From assembly GCA_002427815.1 (NCBI GenBank), contig DIZF01000033.1:1-33631 (forward strand): a stretch of 33,631 bases of DNA. Reading direction: 5' to 3'. Shown in pieces: positions 16,606 through 25,202 of the stretch (the stretch's first letter is position 1; each line of letters begins with the position of its first letter). The notes under the pieces were generated by a model. That model did not search any database and was not told where the DNA came from. It saw only the letters and a program-made list of their open reading frames with translations. This DNA is from Ramlibacter tataouinensis. Lineage in GTDB: Bacteria > Pseudomonadota > Gammaproteobacteria > Burkholderiales > Burkholderiaceae_C. A program made the translations under genes and the position numbers.

Positions 16606-18360
16606 ATGAACTCTCTGGACAAACTGGCCGCCGCCAGAAACACGCTGCGCAGGGTCTGGGCGCTGACAACGCCATTCTTTTCGTCGGACGAAAAGTGGAA
16701 TGCGCGGGCCCTGCTGGTGGCCATCGTCCTGCTCAACCTGGGCGCCGTGTACATGCTGGTGCTGATGAACGAGTGGAACCGCCTTTTCTACGATGCGCTG
16801 GAAAAACGCGACCAGGCGGTGTTCTGGGCCCAGCTGCTGCGCTTCACGTATCTGGCGTTCAGCTTGATCATCATCGCTGTCTACAAGTTCTACCTCACGC
16901 AGCTGCTGGAAATGCGCTGGCGCGCATGGATGACTCAGCATTACCTGCAGCGCTGGCTGTCGGGGCAGGCCTTCTACCGGATGGAGCTGGCGCGATTTAC
17001 GGGCAACAACAACTTGCCCGACAACCCCGACCAGCGCATCCAGGAAGACCTGAACCTCTTCACCACCTACAGCATCTCGCTGTCGATGGGGCTGCTCAAC
17101 GCTGTTGTGACGCTCTTGAGCTTCGTGGGCATCCTGTGGTCGCTGTCCGGCGGGTTCACCTTCAGCCTGGGCGGCAGCCAGTATGTGCTGCATGGCTTCA
17201 TGGTGTGGGCCGCGGTGGCGTATTGCGTGGTCGGCAGTGTGATCACGCATTACATCGGACGCCCGCAGATCCCCCTGAACTTCCGGCAGCAACGGCTTGA
17301 AGCCGATTTCCGCCACCACATGGTGCGGGTGCGCGAGTACAGCGAGGCGATAGCCCTGGACAAGGGAGAGCATGTAGAGGGCGAGCACCTGGAACGGCGC
17401 TTTCTATCGCTGCTGGGCAACTACCTGCGTCTGATCAGGGCGCAAAAGAACCTGATCTGGTTCACCAGCTTTTTTGGCCAGGCCGCGATCATCTTTCCGT
17501 TCCTGGTCGCGGCGCCGCGCTTTTTCAGCGGGGCCATCCAGTTGGGCGAACTGATGCAGATCTCGTCCGCGTTCGGCAACGTGCAGGATTCGCTGGCCTG
17601 GTTCGTCGACAACTACAGCTCGCTGGCGACATGGCGCGCCACCACCGATCGCCTGACCAGTTTCGAGGAAAGCGTGGCGGCGCAGGATCGGGCTCTGCGG
17701 CCCGAGGTGGTGCAGGGCACGCACGGACTTGTCACCAATGCCCTGACCCTGTCCTTGCCCGACGGTTCCGAACTGCTGGCGAACCTGTCGCTGCAGGTAA
17801 GGGCGGGCGATTCAGTGATCGTCAAGGGTCCTTCGGGCAGCGGAAAGTCGACGCTGTTCCGCGCCTTCGCGGGCATCTGGCCGTTTGCGCGCGGAAGAGT
17901 CGAGATCCCGGCCGACACCATGTGCATTCCGCAGAACCCGTACTTCCCCGACGGCACTTTGCGCGATGCCCTGGCCTATCCCGAGCCTGCGCACCGCTAC
18001 AGCGATGAGGCTTTACGCGAGGCGCTGGATGCGGCTCTGCTGCCGCAAATGGCGGCACGCCTGGACGACCAGGACGCGTGGACCCAGAAGCTCTCGGGTG
18101 GCGAACGCCAACGGCTGGCGCTGGCGCGCGTGTTCCTGAAACAACCGGCCTGGGTACTGGCGGACGAAGCCACCAGCGCACTGGACGAGGCGGCGGAGCA
18201 CACCCTCTATCAGCGACTGTCGGCAATGGTCAAGCGCCGTGGCGGGGCGCTGGTGTCGATCGCGCACCGGCCGGCGCTCGACGCTTTTCACCGGCGTCGC
18301 TGGCAGCTGCAGAAGCGTCCCGACGACGACACTGCCGCGTTCGAACTGCGGCAAGCCTGA
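16606..18360 (+). CDS. ABC transporter, fused permease and ATPase (YddA / SbmA-BacA-like family)
   Basis: Half-transporter of 584 aa, membrane domain first, ATPase second. The N-terminal part resembles the SbmA/BacA and YddA group ('WNRLFYDALEKRDQAVFW' near 58-75, 'RWRAWMTQHYLQRWLSGQAF' near 105-124, 'NPDQRIQEDLNLFTTYSISL' near 144-163), with about six membrane helices. The ATPase domain has Walker A 'GPSGSGKSTL' near 407, signature 'LSGGERQRLALARVF' near 496 and Walker B 'WVLADEATSALDE' near 515. A homodimer in the inner membrane is expected. Related proteins move peptides or cobalamin-like compounds; the substrate here is unknown. It converges with the EamA gene with a 12-nt gap. Confidence 0.92.
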   Translation: MNSLDKLAAARNTLRRVWALTTPFFSSDEKWNARALLVAIVLLNLGAVYMLVLMNEWNRLFYDALEKRDQAVFWAQLLRFTYLAFSLIIIAVYKFYLTQLLEMRWRAWMTQHYLQRWLSGQAFYRMELARFTGNNNLPDNPDQRIQEDLNLFTTYSISLSMGLLNAVVTLLSFVGILWSLSGGFTFSLGGSQYVLHGFMVWAAVAYCVVGSVITHYIGRPQIPLNFRQQRLEADFRHHMVRVREYSEAIALDKGEHVEGEHLERRFLSLLGNYLRLIRAQKNLIWFTSFFGQAAIIFPFLVAAPRFFSGAIQLGELMQISSAFGNVQDSLAWFVDNYSSLATWRATTDRLTSFEESVAAQDRALRPEVVQGTHGLVTNALTLSLPDGSELLANLSLQVRAGDSVIVKGPSGSGKSTLFRAFAGIWPFARGRVEIPADTMCIPQNPYFPDGTLRDALAYPEPAHRYSDEALREALDAALLPQMAARLDDQDAWTQKLSGGERQRLALARVFLKQPAWVLADEATSALDEAAEHTLYQRLSAMVKRRGGALVSIAHRPALDAFHRRRWQLQKRPDDDTAAFELRQA

Positions 18361-18372
18361 AGCGCGACCGCG

Positions 18373-19320
18373 TCAGTGCGTCGCCGCGCGGCGCGACTCT
18401 CGCCGGGCGATCCACAGTGTGGACGCGCAGATCACCACACCGCCTATCAGGGTCGAGCGGCTGGGCGTGTCGGCGAACACCAGCCAGCCCAGCAGCGAAG
18501 CCCAGACCAGGTCCAGGAATTTGACCGACTGGGTTGCCGAGATGTCGGCCACCGTGAAGGAGCGCGCCAGCAAGTAATGACCCAGGCTGCCCAGCAGCCC
18601 GCACAGCAGGAAGGTGAGCCACTGGGACAGCGTCGGCGCCTTCCAGGCGACCAACGCCAGCGGCAGGCTGAAAAGAGCCACCGAGATCGATTGCCAGATC
18701 ACGATCACGGAAGGCCGTTCGTACCGCGTGAGGCCCTTGGTGATCAGGTACGACGCAGCGAACACCGGCGAAGAGGACAACATGATCAGCGTGTACAGCC
18801 CGCCGGTGCCGGCGAGCTTGGGAGCGACCACAATCAACACACCCGCCAGCCCGATCAGCGCCGCGACCCAGCGCTCCCAGCGCATGCGCTCACCCAAAGT
18901 CCAGGCCGCACCGATCATGATGAAGATCGGACCGGTGAAGCCGATGGCCGTGGTGTCCGCCAGCGTGATGTAGGGGATGGCGGCGAACCACAGGTACAGG
19001 CCCAGCGTGTGGACGGCACCGCGCACGAACTGCCCGCCGATGTTGCGCGGCCGGTAGGCGGCCATTCCGCTGCGCACCACCAAGGGCAGCATCACGACCA
19101 GGCCGAACACATAGCGCAGGAACTGGGTCTGGAAGGGATCGATCTCCAGCGTGAGTCGGCGCATGAGCGTGTTCAGGACCACGAAGGTCAATCCCGCACC
19201 GATCGACCAGAGCAGGCCGCGCAGGGTCGGGTCGAGCCGGGCGGCGCGTCGCTGCGCCAGCGTCGCGTGCCGCATCAGCGTGTCGAATTTCGTGCGCACG
19301 CGAGCGCTCTCAGCTGCCAC
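18373..19320 (-). CDS. EamA/DMT family permease
   Basis: Inner-membrane metabolite transporter of 315 aa with about ten hydrophobic helices in two EamA repeats. The first begins 'GLLWSIGAGLTFVVLNTLMR' near 35-54 and the second near residues 180-200 ('TLIMLSSSPVFAASYLITKG'). Short polar links such as 'RRLTLEIDPFQTQFLRYVFG' and 'LGERMRWERWVAALIGLAGV' are family-typical. The GTG start at 19320 is supported by GGGAGA (complement of 19325-19330), 4 nt upstream; an ATG at 19275 is an alternative that would trim 15 residues. A TATAGT hexamer (complement of 19342-19347) could be its -10 box. The substrate is unknown. Confidence 0.9.
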   Translation of the reverse strand: MAAESARVRTKFDTLMRHATLAQRRAARLDPTLRGLLWSIGAGLTFVVLNTLMRRLTLEIDPFQTQFLRYVFGLVVMLPLVVRSGMAAYRPRNIGGQFVRGAVHTLGLYLWFAAIPYITLADTTAIGFTGPIFIMIGAAWTLGERMRWERWVAALIGLAGVLIVVAPKLAGTGGLYTLIMLSSSPVFAASYLITKGLTRYERPSVIVIWQSISVALFSLPLALVAWKAPTLSQWLTFLLCGLLGSLGHYLLARSFTVADISATQSVKFLDLVWASLLGWLVFADTPSRSTLIGGVVICASTLWIARRESRRAATH

Positions 19321-19421
19321 GGCATCTCCCTATCGCGACTGACTATAGCGCACGGGTGAGCGTCGATGGTCGCGCCAGCGACTGGCCGACACGACGGTGC
19401 TCACTCACGCGGCAACTGGCG

Positions 19422-19916
19422 CTATGCCTGTTGATCGACTGCGACAGGCTGGACCGCGGTTGCGTCGCCGGCCGTGCGCTGAACCGTTTCGGCGGACTTC
19501 ACGATCGTCACCGGCACCGGCGAGGCGTGCGCCAGTGCATGCGAAATGGACCCGAGCAAGGCGCTGGCCAGGGCACCCTTGCCGTGGGCCCCGATGACAA
19601 TCTGGGCACAGCCGTACTGCTCGGCCAGGTCGCACAGTGCGTTGACCGGGTCGCCCGATACCACCTCGGATTCGAAGGCCACGCCCGCCTTGCGACACAA
19701 GTCGCGGGCCGGCTCCAGGAGGTGTGCGCCGGCGCCCTCGCTGACGTTCTTGATCACGTCGGGGTCATGCGCCACCACGATCTCATAGAGGGAGGCCGGC
19801 GCCTGCACATTGGCCAACACCAGGTCGGCACGCAGGCCCTGCCTGATCAGGGCCAGCGCATGGCGCACCGCATCCAGCGACAAGGAAGAGCCATCGACGG
19901 GGACCAGGATTTTCAT
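19422..19916 (-). CDS. Universal stress protein, UspA family
   Basis: Cytoplasmic single-domain Usp of 164 aa. The start at 19916 gives the canonical N-terminus 'MKILVPVDGSSLSLDAVRHA' and has AAGGAG 9 nt upstream. The nucleotide-binding pattern G-2X-G-9X-G-S is present in 'GAHGKGALASALLGS' near residues 113-127, with Asp8 in 'PVDGS', so this is an ATP-binding type. The C-terminal 20 or so residues after 'VPVTIVKSAE' are low in conservation. Such proteins help survival under starvation or stress; no partner gene is adjacent. A CTCAG-6-CTGAG repeat lies in the upstream region, significance unclear. Confidence 0.93.
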   Translation of the reverse strand: MKILVPVDGSSLSLDAVRHALALIRQGLRADLVLANVQAPASLYEIVVAHDPDVIKNVSEGAGAHLLEPARDLCRKAGVAFESEVVSGDPVNALCDLAEQYGCAQIVIGAHGKGALASALLGSISHALAHASPVPVTIVKSAETVQRTAGDATAVQPVAVDQQA

Positions 19917-20558
19917 GAGGAGACTCCTTGCAGTGCGGTTTATGACCCACAGTAGCATTGGCTCGCCGCCAGCGCAAACGACGAATGTCGATTCTCAGTA
20001 GGCGCTGAGCCCTCCCCTAATTGAATCAACGCGTTACCAACGCCGGAGGGCGTGAGTCTTGAACTGCTTTCTCAGCTGACTACATGGTCCAGGTCGTCGG
20101 CGGACTTCAGATAAGCACGCGCGTCGGAGCGCACCGCCACCATTCACGCATCCACGCATCCACGCGGCCGCTATTTGCGGATGTTTTGTGAGACCAGTTC
20201 CGCCTCCTGCGTGCCTGGACCGATCCGGCTTCGCGCGTGTCGCACAAGACTTGTCTTCACGACGATCACAAGGTCTCGGTGGCCCCACCCTTGCGCGATC
20301 CAAACCCGCTTGGTGTCGGGCCAACCGCTTTCCCGCTCAGCACACCTCCCGCAGGGGATGCGGCGTGATTTGCGTCAAGACACAGGTCGACCGGAGACGG
20401 GGTGCCGCTGCTCGCGCGATGGAGCGGCACCTCCTCAGGGAAGTTTCGTTCGGCTCTCTGATCGGGGTAACCCAGTTCACGGAGTGCAGGCGAGTCACGA
20501 CACCCAACAGTCAGCGTCAATCCGCAGTGGCGTTCCGCAGCTCCGTTGCAATACGGGC
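19917..20558. other. 640-nt gene-poor gap between uspA-like gene and groESL promoter
   Basis: No gene I can support. Short open frames on both strands (for example 20034-20324 minus and 20188-20586 plus) give Arg-rich, family-free proteins without ribosome sites. The stretch holds a 2.5-copy tandem 8-mer (CACGCATC at 20145-20152 and 20153-20160, then CACGCGGC) and is less G+C-biased than its surroundings. It may be decayed DNA or hold upstream control sites for groESL. I see no tRNA or known small RNA. Confidence 0.5.
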
Positions 20559-20587
20559 CTTGAATCCGGGCAAAAAACCCTTATGAT
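20559..20587 (+). promoter_or_regulatory. groESL promoter, sigma32-like with an overlapping sigma70-like -10
   Basis: CTTGAA (20559-20564), 13 nt, then CCCTTATGA (20578-20586) is close to the heat-shock sigma32 pattern CTTGAA-N13-15-CCCCATNT. The same DNA reads TTGAAT (20560-20565), 16 nt, TATGAT (20582-20587), a good sigma70 promoter. Transcription would start near 20593-20595, inside the CIRCE element, giving a leader of about 100 nt. Confidence 0.8.
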
Positions 20588-20613
20588 TAGCACTCGCCGG
20601 AGATGAGTGCTAA
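20587..20613 (+). promoter_or_regulatory. CIRCE operator (HrcA-binding site)
   Basis: TTAGCACTC (20587-20595), 9 nt, GAGTGCTAA (20605-20613) matches the CIRCE consensus exactly. HrcA repressor binding here would block the start point of the promoter at 20559-20587. A second copy of the right half with one mismatch, GAGCGCTAA, lies at 20640-20648. hrcA itself is not in the window. Confidence 0.97.
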
Positions 20614-20667
20614 CAGTAGAGCCATCTCCGCAAGTTAATGAGCGCTAACTTTGTTGGCGCTTTTTTG
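20598..20667 (+). promoter_or_regulatory. groES leader hairpins, including a terminator-like stem
   Basis: Two structures are readable in the leader. CGGAGAT (20598-20604) pairs with ATCTCCG (20624-20630) around 19 nt, close to the predicted 5' end of the mRNA. Next, AGCGCTAAC (20641-20649) pairs with GTTGGCGCT (20653-20661), eight Watson-Crick pairs plus one G-U with a 3-nt loop, followed directly by a T run to 20666. The second has the form of an intrinsic terminator but precedes groES, whose AAGGAG is at 20685-20690. It may act as an attenuator; this is inference from structure. Confidence 0.6.
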
Positions 20668-20695
20668 TCCCTCAGTTTCAAGTCAAGGAGATGCA

Positions 20696-21016
20696 ATGAA
20701 ACTTCGTCCTCTGCACGATCGCGTAATCGTCAAGCGTATCGACAGCGAAACCAAGACCGCCTCGGGCATCGTCATCCCCGACGCTGCCGCCGAAAAGCCC
20801 GATCAGGGTGAGGTCCTCGCCGTCGGTCCCGGCAAGAAGAACGACAAGGGCGAGCTCATGGCCCCGAACATCGCCGTCGGCGACCGCGTCTTGTTCGGCA
20901 AGTACAGCGGCCAGACCGTCAAGGTCGACAACGAGGAACTGCTGGTCATGAAGGAAGACGACCTGTTCGCCGTCATCGAAGGCGCCCCTTCGGCCGGCCT
21001 GAAGAAGGTCGCCTGA
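20696..21016 (+). CDS. groES: Co-chaperonin GroES, with a C-terminal extension
   Basis: Heptameric lid of the GroEL chamber in the cytoplasm. The ATG at 20696 is set by AAGGAG at 20685-20690 and gives 'MKLRPLHDRVIVKRIDSETK'. The mobile-loop region 'TKTASGIVIPDAAAEKP' is at residues 20-36, and 'GDRVLFGKYSGQTVKVDNEE' near 62-81. The conserved core ends at 'EEDLFAVIE'-type sequence (here 'KEDDLFAVIE') near residue 95. The protein then continues with 'GAPSAGLKKVA', so it is 106 aa instead of the usual 95-97. The groEL gene starts 38 nt downstream. Control is by the CIRCE/sigma32 region upstream. Confidence 0.98.
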   Translation: MKLRPLHDRVIVKRIDSETKTASGIVIPDAAAEKPDQGEVLAVGPGKKNDKGELMAPNIAVGDRVLFGKYSGQTVKVDNEELLVMKEDDLFAVIEGAPSAGLKKVA

Positions 21017-21054
21017 GTTTCAGGATCCGTTCAACCAATTTTTGAGGTAACAAC

Positions 21055-22707
<1,653 letters not shown>

Positions 22708-22715
22708 GCCGCATT

Positions 22716-22746
22716 CATTCACAAAACGCAGCGCGTTTTGTGAATG
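22716..22746 (+). terminator. 14-bp perfect hairpin after groEL, without a T tract
   Basis: CATTCACAAAACGC (22716-22729) and GCGTTTTGTGAATG (22733-22746) form a 14-bp stem with an AGC loop, 9 nt after the groEL stop. No T run follows, so it may protect the 3' end of the message while the next hairpin terminates. Confidence 0.65.
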
Positions 22747-22756
22747 GTTTAGCCCA

Positions 22757-22790
22757 ATGAAAAAGCCGCTCACTCGAGCGGCTTTCTTCT
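22757..22790. terminator. Bidirectional terminator between groEL and the DUF805 gene
   Basis: AAAGCCGCTC (22762-22771) and GAGCGGCTTT (22776-22785) form a 10-bp stem with an ACTC loop. A T-rich stretch follows on the plus strand, and the A run at 22760-22764 gives T residues on the minus strand, so both groEL and the convergent DUF805 gene can end here. Confidence 0.88.
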
Positions 22791-22799
22791 GTGCGGCGA

Positions 22800-23171
22800 T
22801 TATTGCTGGCCGGGCACCATCGCGGGCGTGGCAGCAGCAGCAGGTGGTTCGCCGTAGCTGTTCGCGGCGGGGTCGCCGGGCTGCACGGCCCAGTAGATCA
22901 GGAGAATCCATCCGATCACCGGGATGAGCCAGAGCAGCATCAGCCACGCCGACCTGTTGACGTCATGCAGGCGGCGCGAGCCGACGGCCAGGGCCGGCAG
23001 CAGCAAACCGAGGGCGGCGATTCCGTACAGCACCGGACTGACCACGCCCAGCACCGTCAGCACGACGAACTGGAACAAGGCGAACCACCAGAATTCAGGT
23101 CTGGCCGCGCGGCCGCCGAACTCGGCGTACTTGGTGAAACAGGTCTTGACGGCTTTTTGAATCTCTTCCAT
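22800..23171 (-). CDS. DUF805 domain-containing membrane protein
   Basis: Small inner-membrane protein of 123 aa, YhaH/DUF805 family, function unknown. The conserved pattern 'YAEFGGRAARPEFWWFALFQ' (residues 15-34) is the family hallmark. Hydrophobic helices follow near 32-55 ('FVVLTVLGVVSPVLYGIAAL') and 56-62, then 'SRRLHDVNRSAWLMLLWLIP' near 65-84 with the usual 'RLHD.NRS.W' motif, and a last helix near 85-95. The tail is Ala/Pro-rich. GAGGAGA upstream of the ATG (complement of 23176-23182) supports the start. It lies 15 nt downstream of the chimeric ORF that ends at 23187, so the two could share a transcript. Confidence 0.9.
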   Translation of the reverse strand: MEEIQKAVKTCFTKYAEFGGRAARPEFWWFALFQFVVLTVLGVVSPVLYGIAALGLLLPALAVGSRRLHDVNRSAWLMLLWLIPVIGWILLIYWAVQPGDPAANSYGEPPAAAATPAMVPGQQ

Positions 23172-23186
23172 GGCGGTCTCCTCATG

Positions 23187-23534
23187 TTATGTCGGGGCGA
23201 AACGTCCCGAAACATGATATTCGCATGCACCCTGCCGCGATAGAGGGTGCGCCCGGCACGTGGCGTCGTCGGGCCTACGAAACGCGGACCACCGATACGC
23301 CGTGGGTGCGCCAACCCCAACCCCACGTCGGTTCCAACTCACCGCCAAGGCCTCGCTGTGAGCGTGAGTGACATACGCGACGGTGAGGTTGAGCCGTTGC
23401 CGCAACATGCGGATTTCCTCGCGCATTTCGCGGCGCAGCCGCGCCTGCGAGCGGGTGCTTTGGCATGGCCCGTCATCCGCAGCGGCGCCCAGCGACAAAG
23501 CAGCCAATGCGGCGCTCATGAGATGCCTTTTCAT
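23187..23534 (-). pseudogene. Chimeric small ORF: signal-peptide-like start joined to an ABC-ATPase tail fragment
   Basis: From the ATG at 23534, preceded by a strong GGAGGGA (complement of 23541-23547, 6-nt spacing), the frame encodes 115 aa. Residues 1-20 look like a signal peptide ('MKRHLMSAALAALSLGAAAD'). Residues about 31-66 (23444-23337) read 'ARLRREMREEIRMLRQRLNL' then 'TVAYVTHAHSEALAVS'. This matches the stretch after the Walker B and through the H-loop of FbpC/PotA/AfuC-type ATPases (family pattern near 'YVTHDQSEALAVSD'). The rest is unrelated and there is no Walker A or B. It is a fragment, not a working ATPase. Whether the fused frame is translated is unknown. Confidence 0.6.
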
Positions 23535-23660
23535 ACGGAATCCCTCCGGTAATTTGATTACGACTCCAGCGTAAGCCGCGACCCCAATCTCGCCGGCTGG
23601 GAAAAATACCAGTCGCGTTCTGTTGCATAACGTCCAGCTGCGCGGCGGCCCAACGCAGCC

Positions 23661-23675
23661 TGAAACTAAGTTACA
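23661..23675 (+). promoter_or_regulatory. Candidate HexR operator upstream of zwf
   Basis: TGAAACTAAGTTACA at 23661-23675 is a 15-bp near-perfect palindrome (one mismatched pair around a central A). It agrees at 12 of 15 positions with the HexR consensus as I recall it (TGTAATTAAATTACA). It lies 26 nt before the zwf ATG, and hexR is the next gene, which fits local feedback control of the Entner-Doudoroff/pentose-phosphate entry step. The role is inferred. Confidence 0.65.
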
Positions 23676-23701
23676 GTGGCGCATCGCTTCTTCGTTTCAC
23701 C

Positions 23702-25168
23702 ATGAGCTTTGACCTCGTCCTCTTCGGCGGCACTGGCGATCTCGCCTGGCGCAAGCTGATGCCATCCCTGTTCCAGGCCTTCCGGCATGGTTCCCTCCCG
23801 GAAGGCGGCCGCATCATCGGTGTCGCCCGTGACGACCTGAGCGTCGAGCAGTACCGCTCGCTGATCCGTTCGCGTTTCGATGAGGTCGAGTTGGAAAAAC
23901 GGCCCAGCCCCGCTGAATTCGACCGTTTTGCTGCGCTGCTGCAGTACCTGCCCATGGATTTGTCGCGCCCCGAGGATTACCGGCGGCTGGCCGCGACTCT
24001 GCACGAGCGGCAGGCCCAGACCGTAGTGATTTACCTGGCGACGGCGCCATCGCTGTTCACGGTCGCGTGCGAGCAGCTCGCTGCTACCGGGCTGAACACC
24101 CCGCACACGCGCATCGTGCTGGAGAAACCGCTGGGTCACGACCTGGCGTCGAACCGCGCCATCAACGAAACCGTGCGCGGGGTGCTCAGCGAAAGACAGA
24201 TCTTCCGCATCGACCATTACCTGGGCAAGCCCTCGGTCCAGAACCTGTTCGCGCTGCGCTTCGGCAACGCCTTGTTCGAGCCGCTATGGCGGCGCGAGAC
24301 CATCAGCAACATCCAGATCACCATCGCGGAAGACCTGGGTGTGGAACAGCGCGGCGCCTTTTATGACAATACCGGCGCCTTGCGCGACATGGTGCAGAAC
24401 CATGCTTTGCAGCTGCTTTGTGCCGTCGCGATGGAACCGCCCATCAACGCGCATGCCGACGCCATTCGCGACGAGAAGCTCAAGGTCCTGCGGTCGCTCA
24501 GGCCCTGGACTCGGGAAACGCTGGGTCAGCATGTGATTCGTGGGCAATACACCACCGGCACGGTCGCCGGCGAGGCGGTCCCGGGCTACTGCGAAGAAGC
24601 GGGTGTCGATCCGCAGAGCGCCACCGAGACATTTGTGGCCTTGCGTGCCGAGATCGCCAACTGGCGCTGGGCCGGCGTGCCGTTCTACATCCGCACCGGC
24701 AAGCGCCTGGCAGCCCGCGATGCGCGCATCGTCGTCAACTTCCGGCCGGCGCCGCATGCGATTTTTCACTCGCCGATGGACGCTGCCAACCGCCTGGTGA
24801 TCAACCTGCAGCCCAAGGACGGCCTGGAATTGCACCTGCTGGCGCAGGGCCAGGAGAATCGTCTGCGACCCCGAAGCGCGACCCAGTCGCTCACGCCGGT
24901 GCATCTGGACCTCGACTTCGACAAGCGCTTCGGCTCGGAGCGGGTGGGTGCCTACGAGCGGTTGCTGCTGGACGTCATCGACGGCCGGCTCAACCTGTTT
25001 GTCCGCAGCGACGAACAGGAGGAAGCCTGGCGCTGGGTGGAGCCGATCCTGGAGCACTGGCGCCAGGACACGTCCGGCCCCAGGCCCTACGCCACCGGCA
25101 CCTGGGGGCCGAGCGCCGCCAGCGCCCTGATCGCGCGCGACGGTCATTGCTGGAGTGAGGAATCTTGA
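23702..25168 (+). CDS. zwf: Glucose-6-phosphate 1-dehydrogenase
   Basis: Oxidises glucose 6-phosphate to 6-phosphogluconolactone with reduction of NADP+ or NAD+, cytoplasmic; 488 aa, standard length. The dinucleotide fold starts 'FDLVLFGGTGDLAWRKLMP' at residues 3-21. The substrate and active-site signature 'RIDHYLGKPSVQNLFALRFG' is at about 169-188, with the catalytic His and Lys inside it, and 'FYIRTGKRLAARDARIVVNF' near 328-347. No obvious Shine-Dalgarno sequence precedes the ATG at 23702. hexR follows 34 nt later, so they are probably an operon controlled by the operator at 23661. In this lineage the enzyme mostly feeds the Entner-Doudoroff or oxidative pentose-phosphate route; other genes of those routes are not adjacent. 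Confidence 0.98.
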   Translation: MSFDLVLFGGTGDLAWRKLMPSLFQAFRHGSLPEGGRIIGVARDDLSVEQYRSLIRSRFDEVELEKRPSPAEFDRFAALLQYLPMDLSRPEDYRRLAATLHERQAQTVVIYLATAPSLFTVACEQLAATGLNTPHTRIVLEKPLGHDLASNRAINETVRGVLSERQIFRIDHYLGKPSVQNLFALRFGNALFEPLWRRETISNIQITIAEDLGVEQRGAFYDNTGALRDMVQNHALQLLCAVAMEPPINAHADAIRDEKLKVLRSLRPWTRETLGQHVIRGQYTTGTVAGEAVPGYCEEAGVDPQSATETFVALRAEIANWRWAGVPFYIRTGKRLAARDARIVVNFRPAPHAIFHSPMDAANRLVINLQPKDGLELHLLAQGQENRLRPRSATQSLTPVHLDLDFDKRFGSERVGAYERLLLDVIDGRLNLFVRSDEQEEAWRWVEPILEHWRQDTSGPRPYATGTWGPSAASALIARDGHCWSEES

Positions 25169-25202
25169 CCCCCCACGCCCGGCACTGCGTTCACTACCGA
25201 CC

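Noticed and set aside
14731..17388. Very long minus-strand open frame (885 codons) and similar long antisense frames across the window
   Set aside because: They run opposite well-supported genes (GspF-like, 5'-nucleotidase, ABC transporter), have His/Gln/Arg-rich composition typical of high-GC shadow frames and match no family I recognise.
20145..20168. Tandem CACGCATC copies as a CRISPR or iteron array
   Set aside because: Only about 2.5 copies of an 8-mer, no spacers, no replication or cas gene nearby.
20034..20606. Short open frames in the gap before groES as possible genes
   Set aside because: Arg/Pro/Ser-rich products, no ribosome sites and no family resemblance; overlapping frames on both strands look equally good, which suggests chance.
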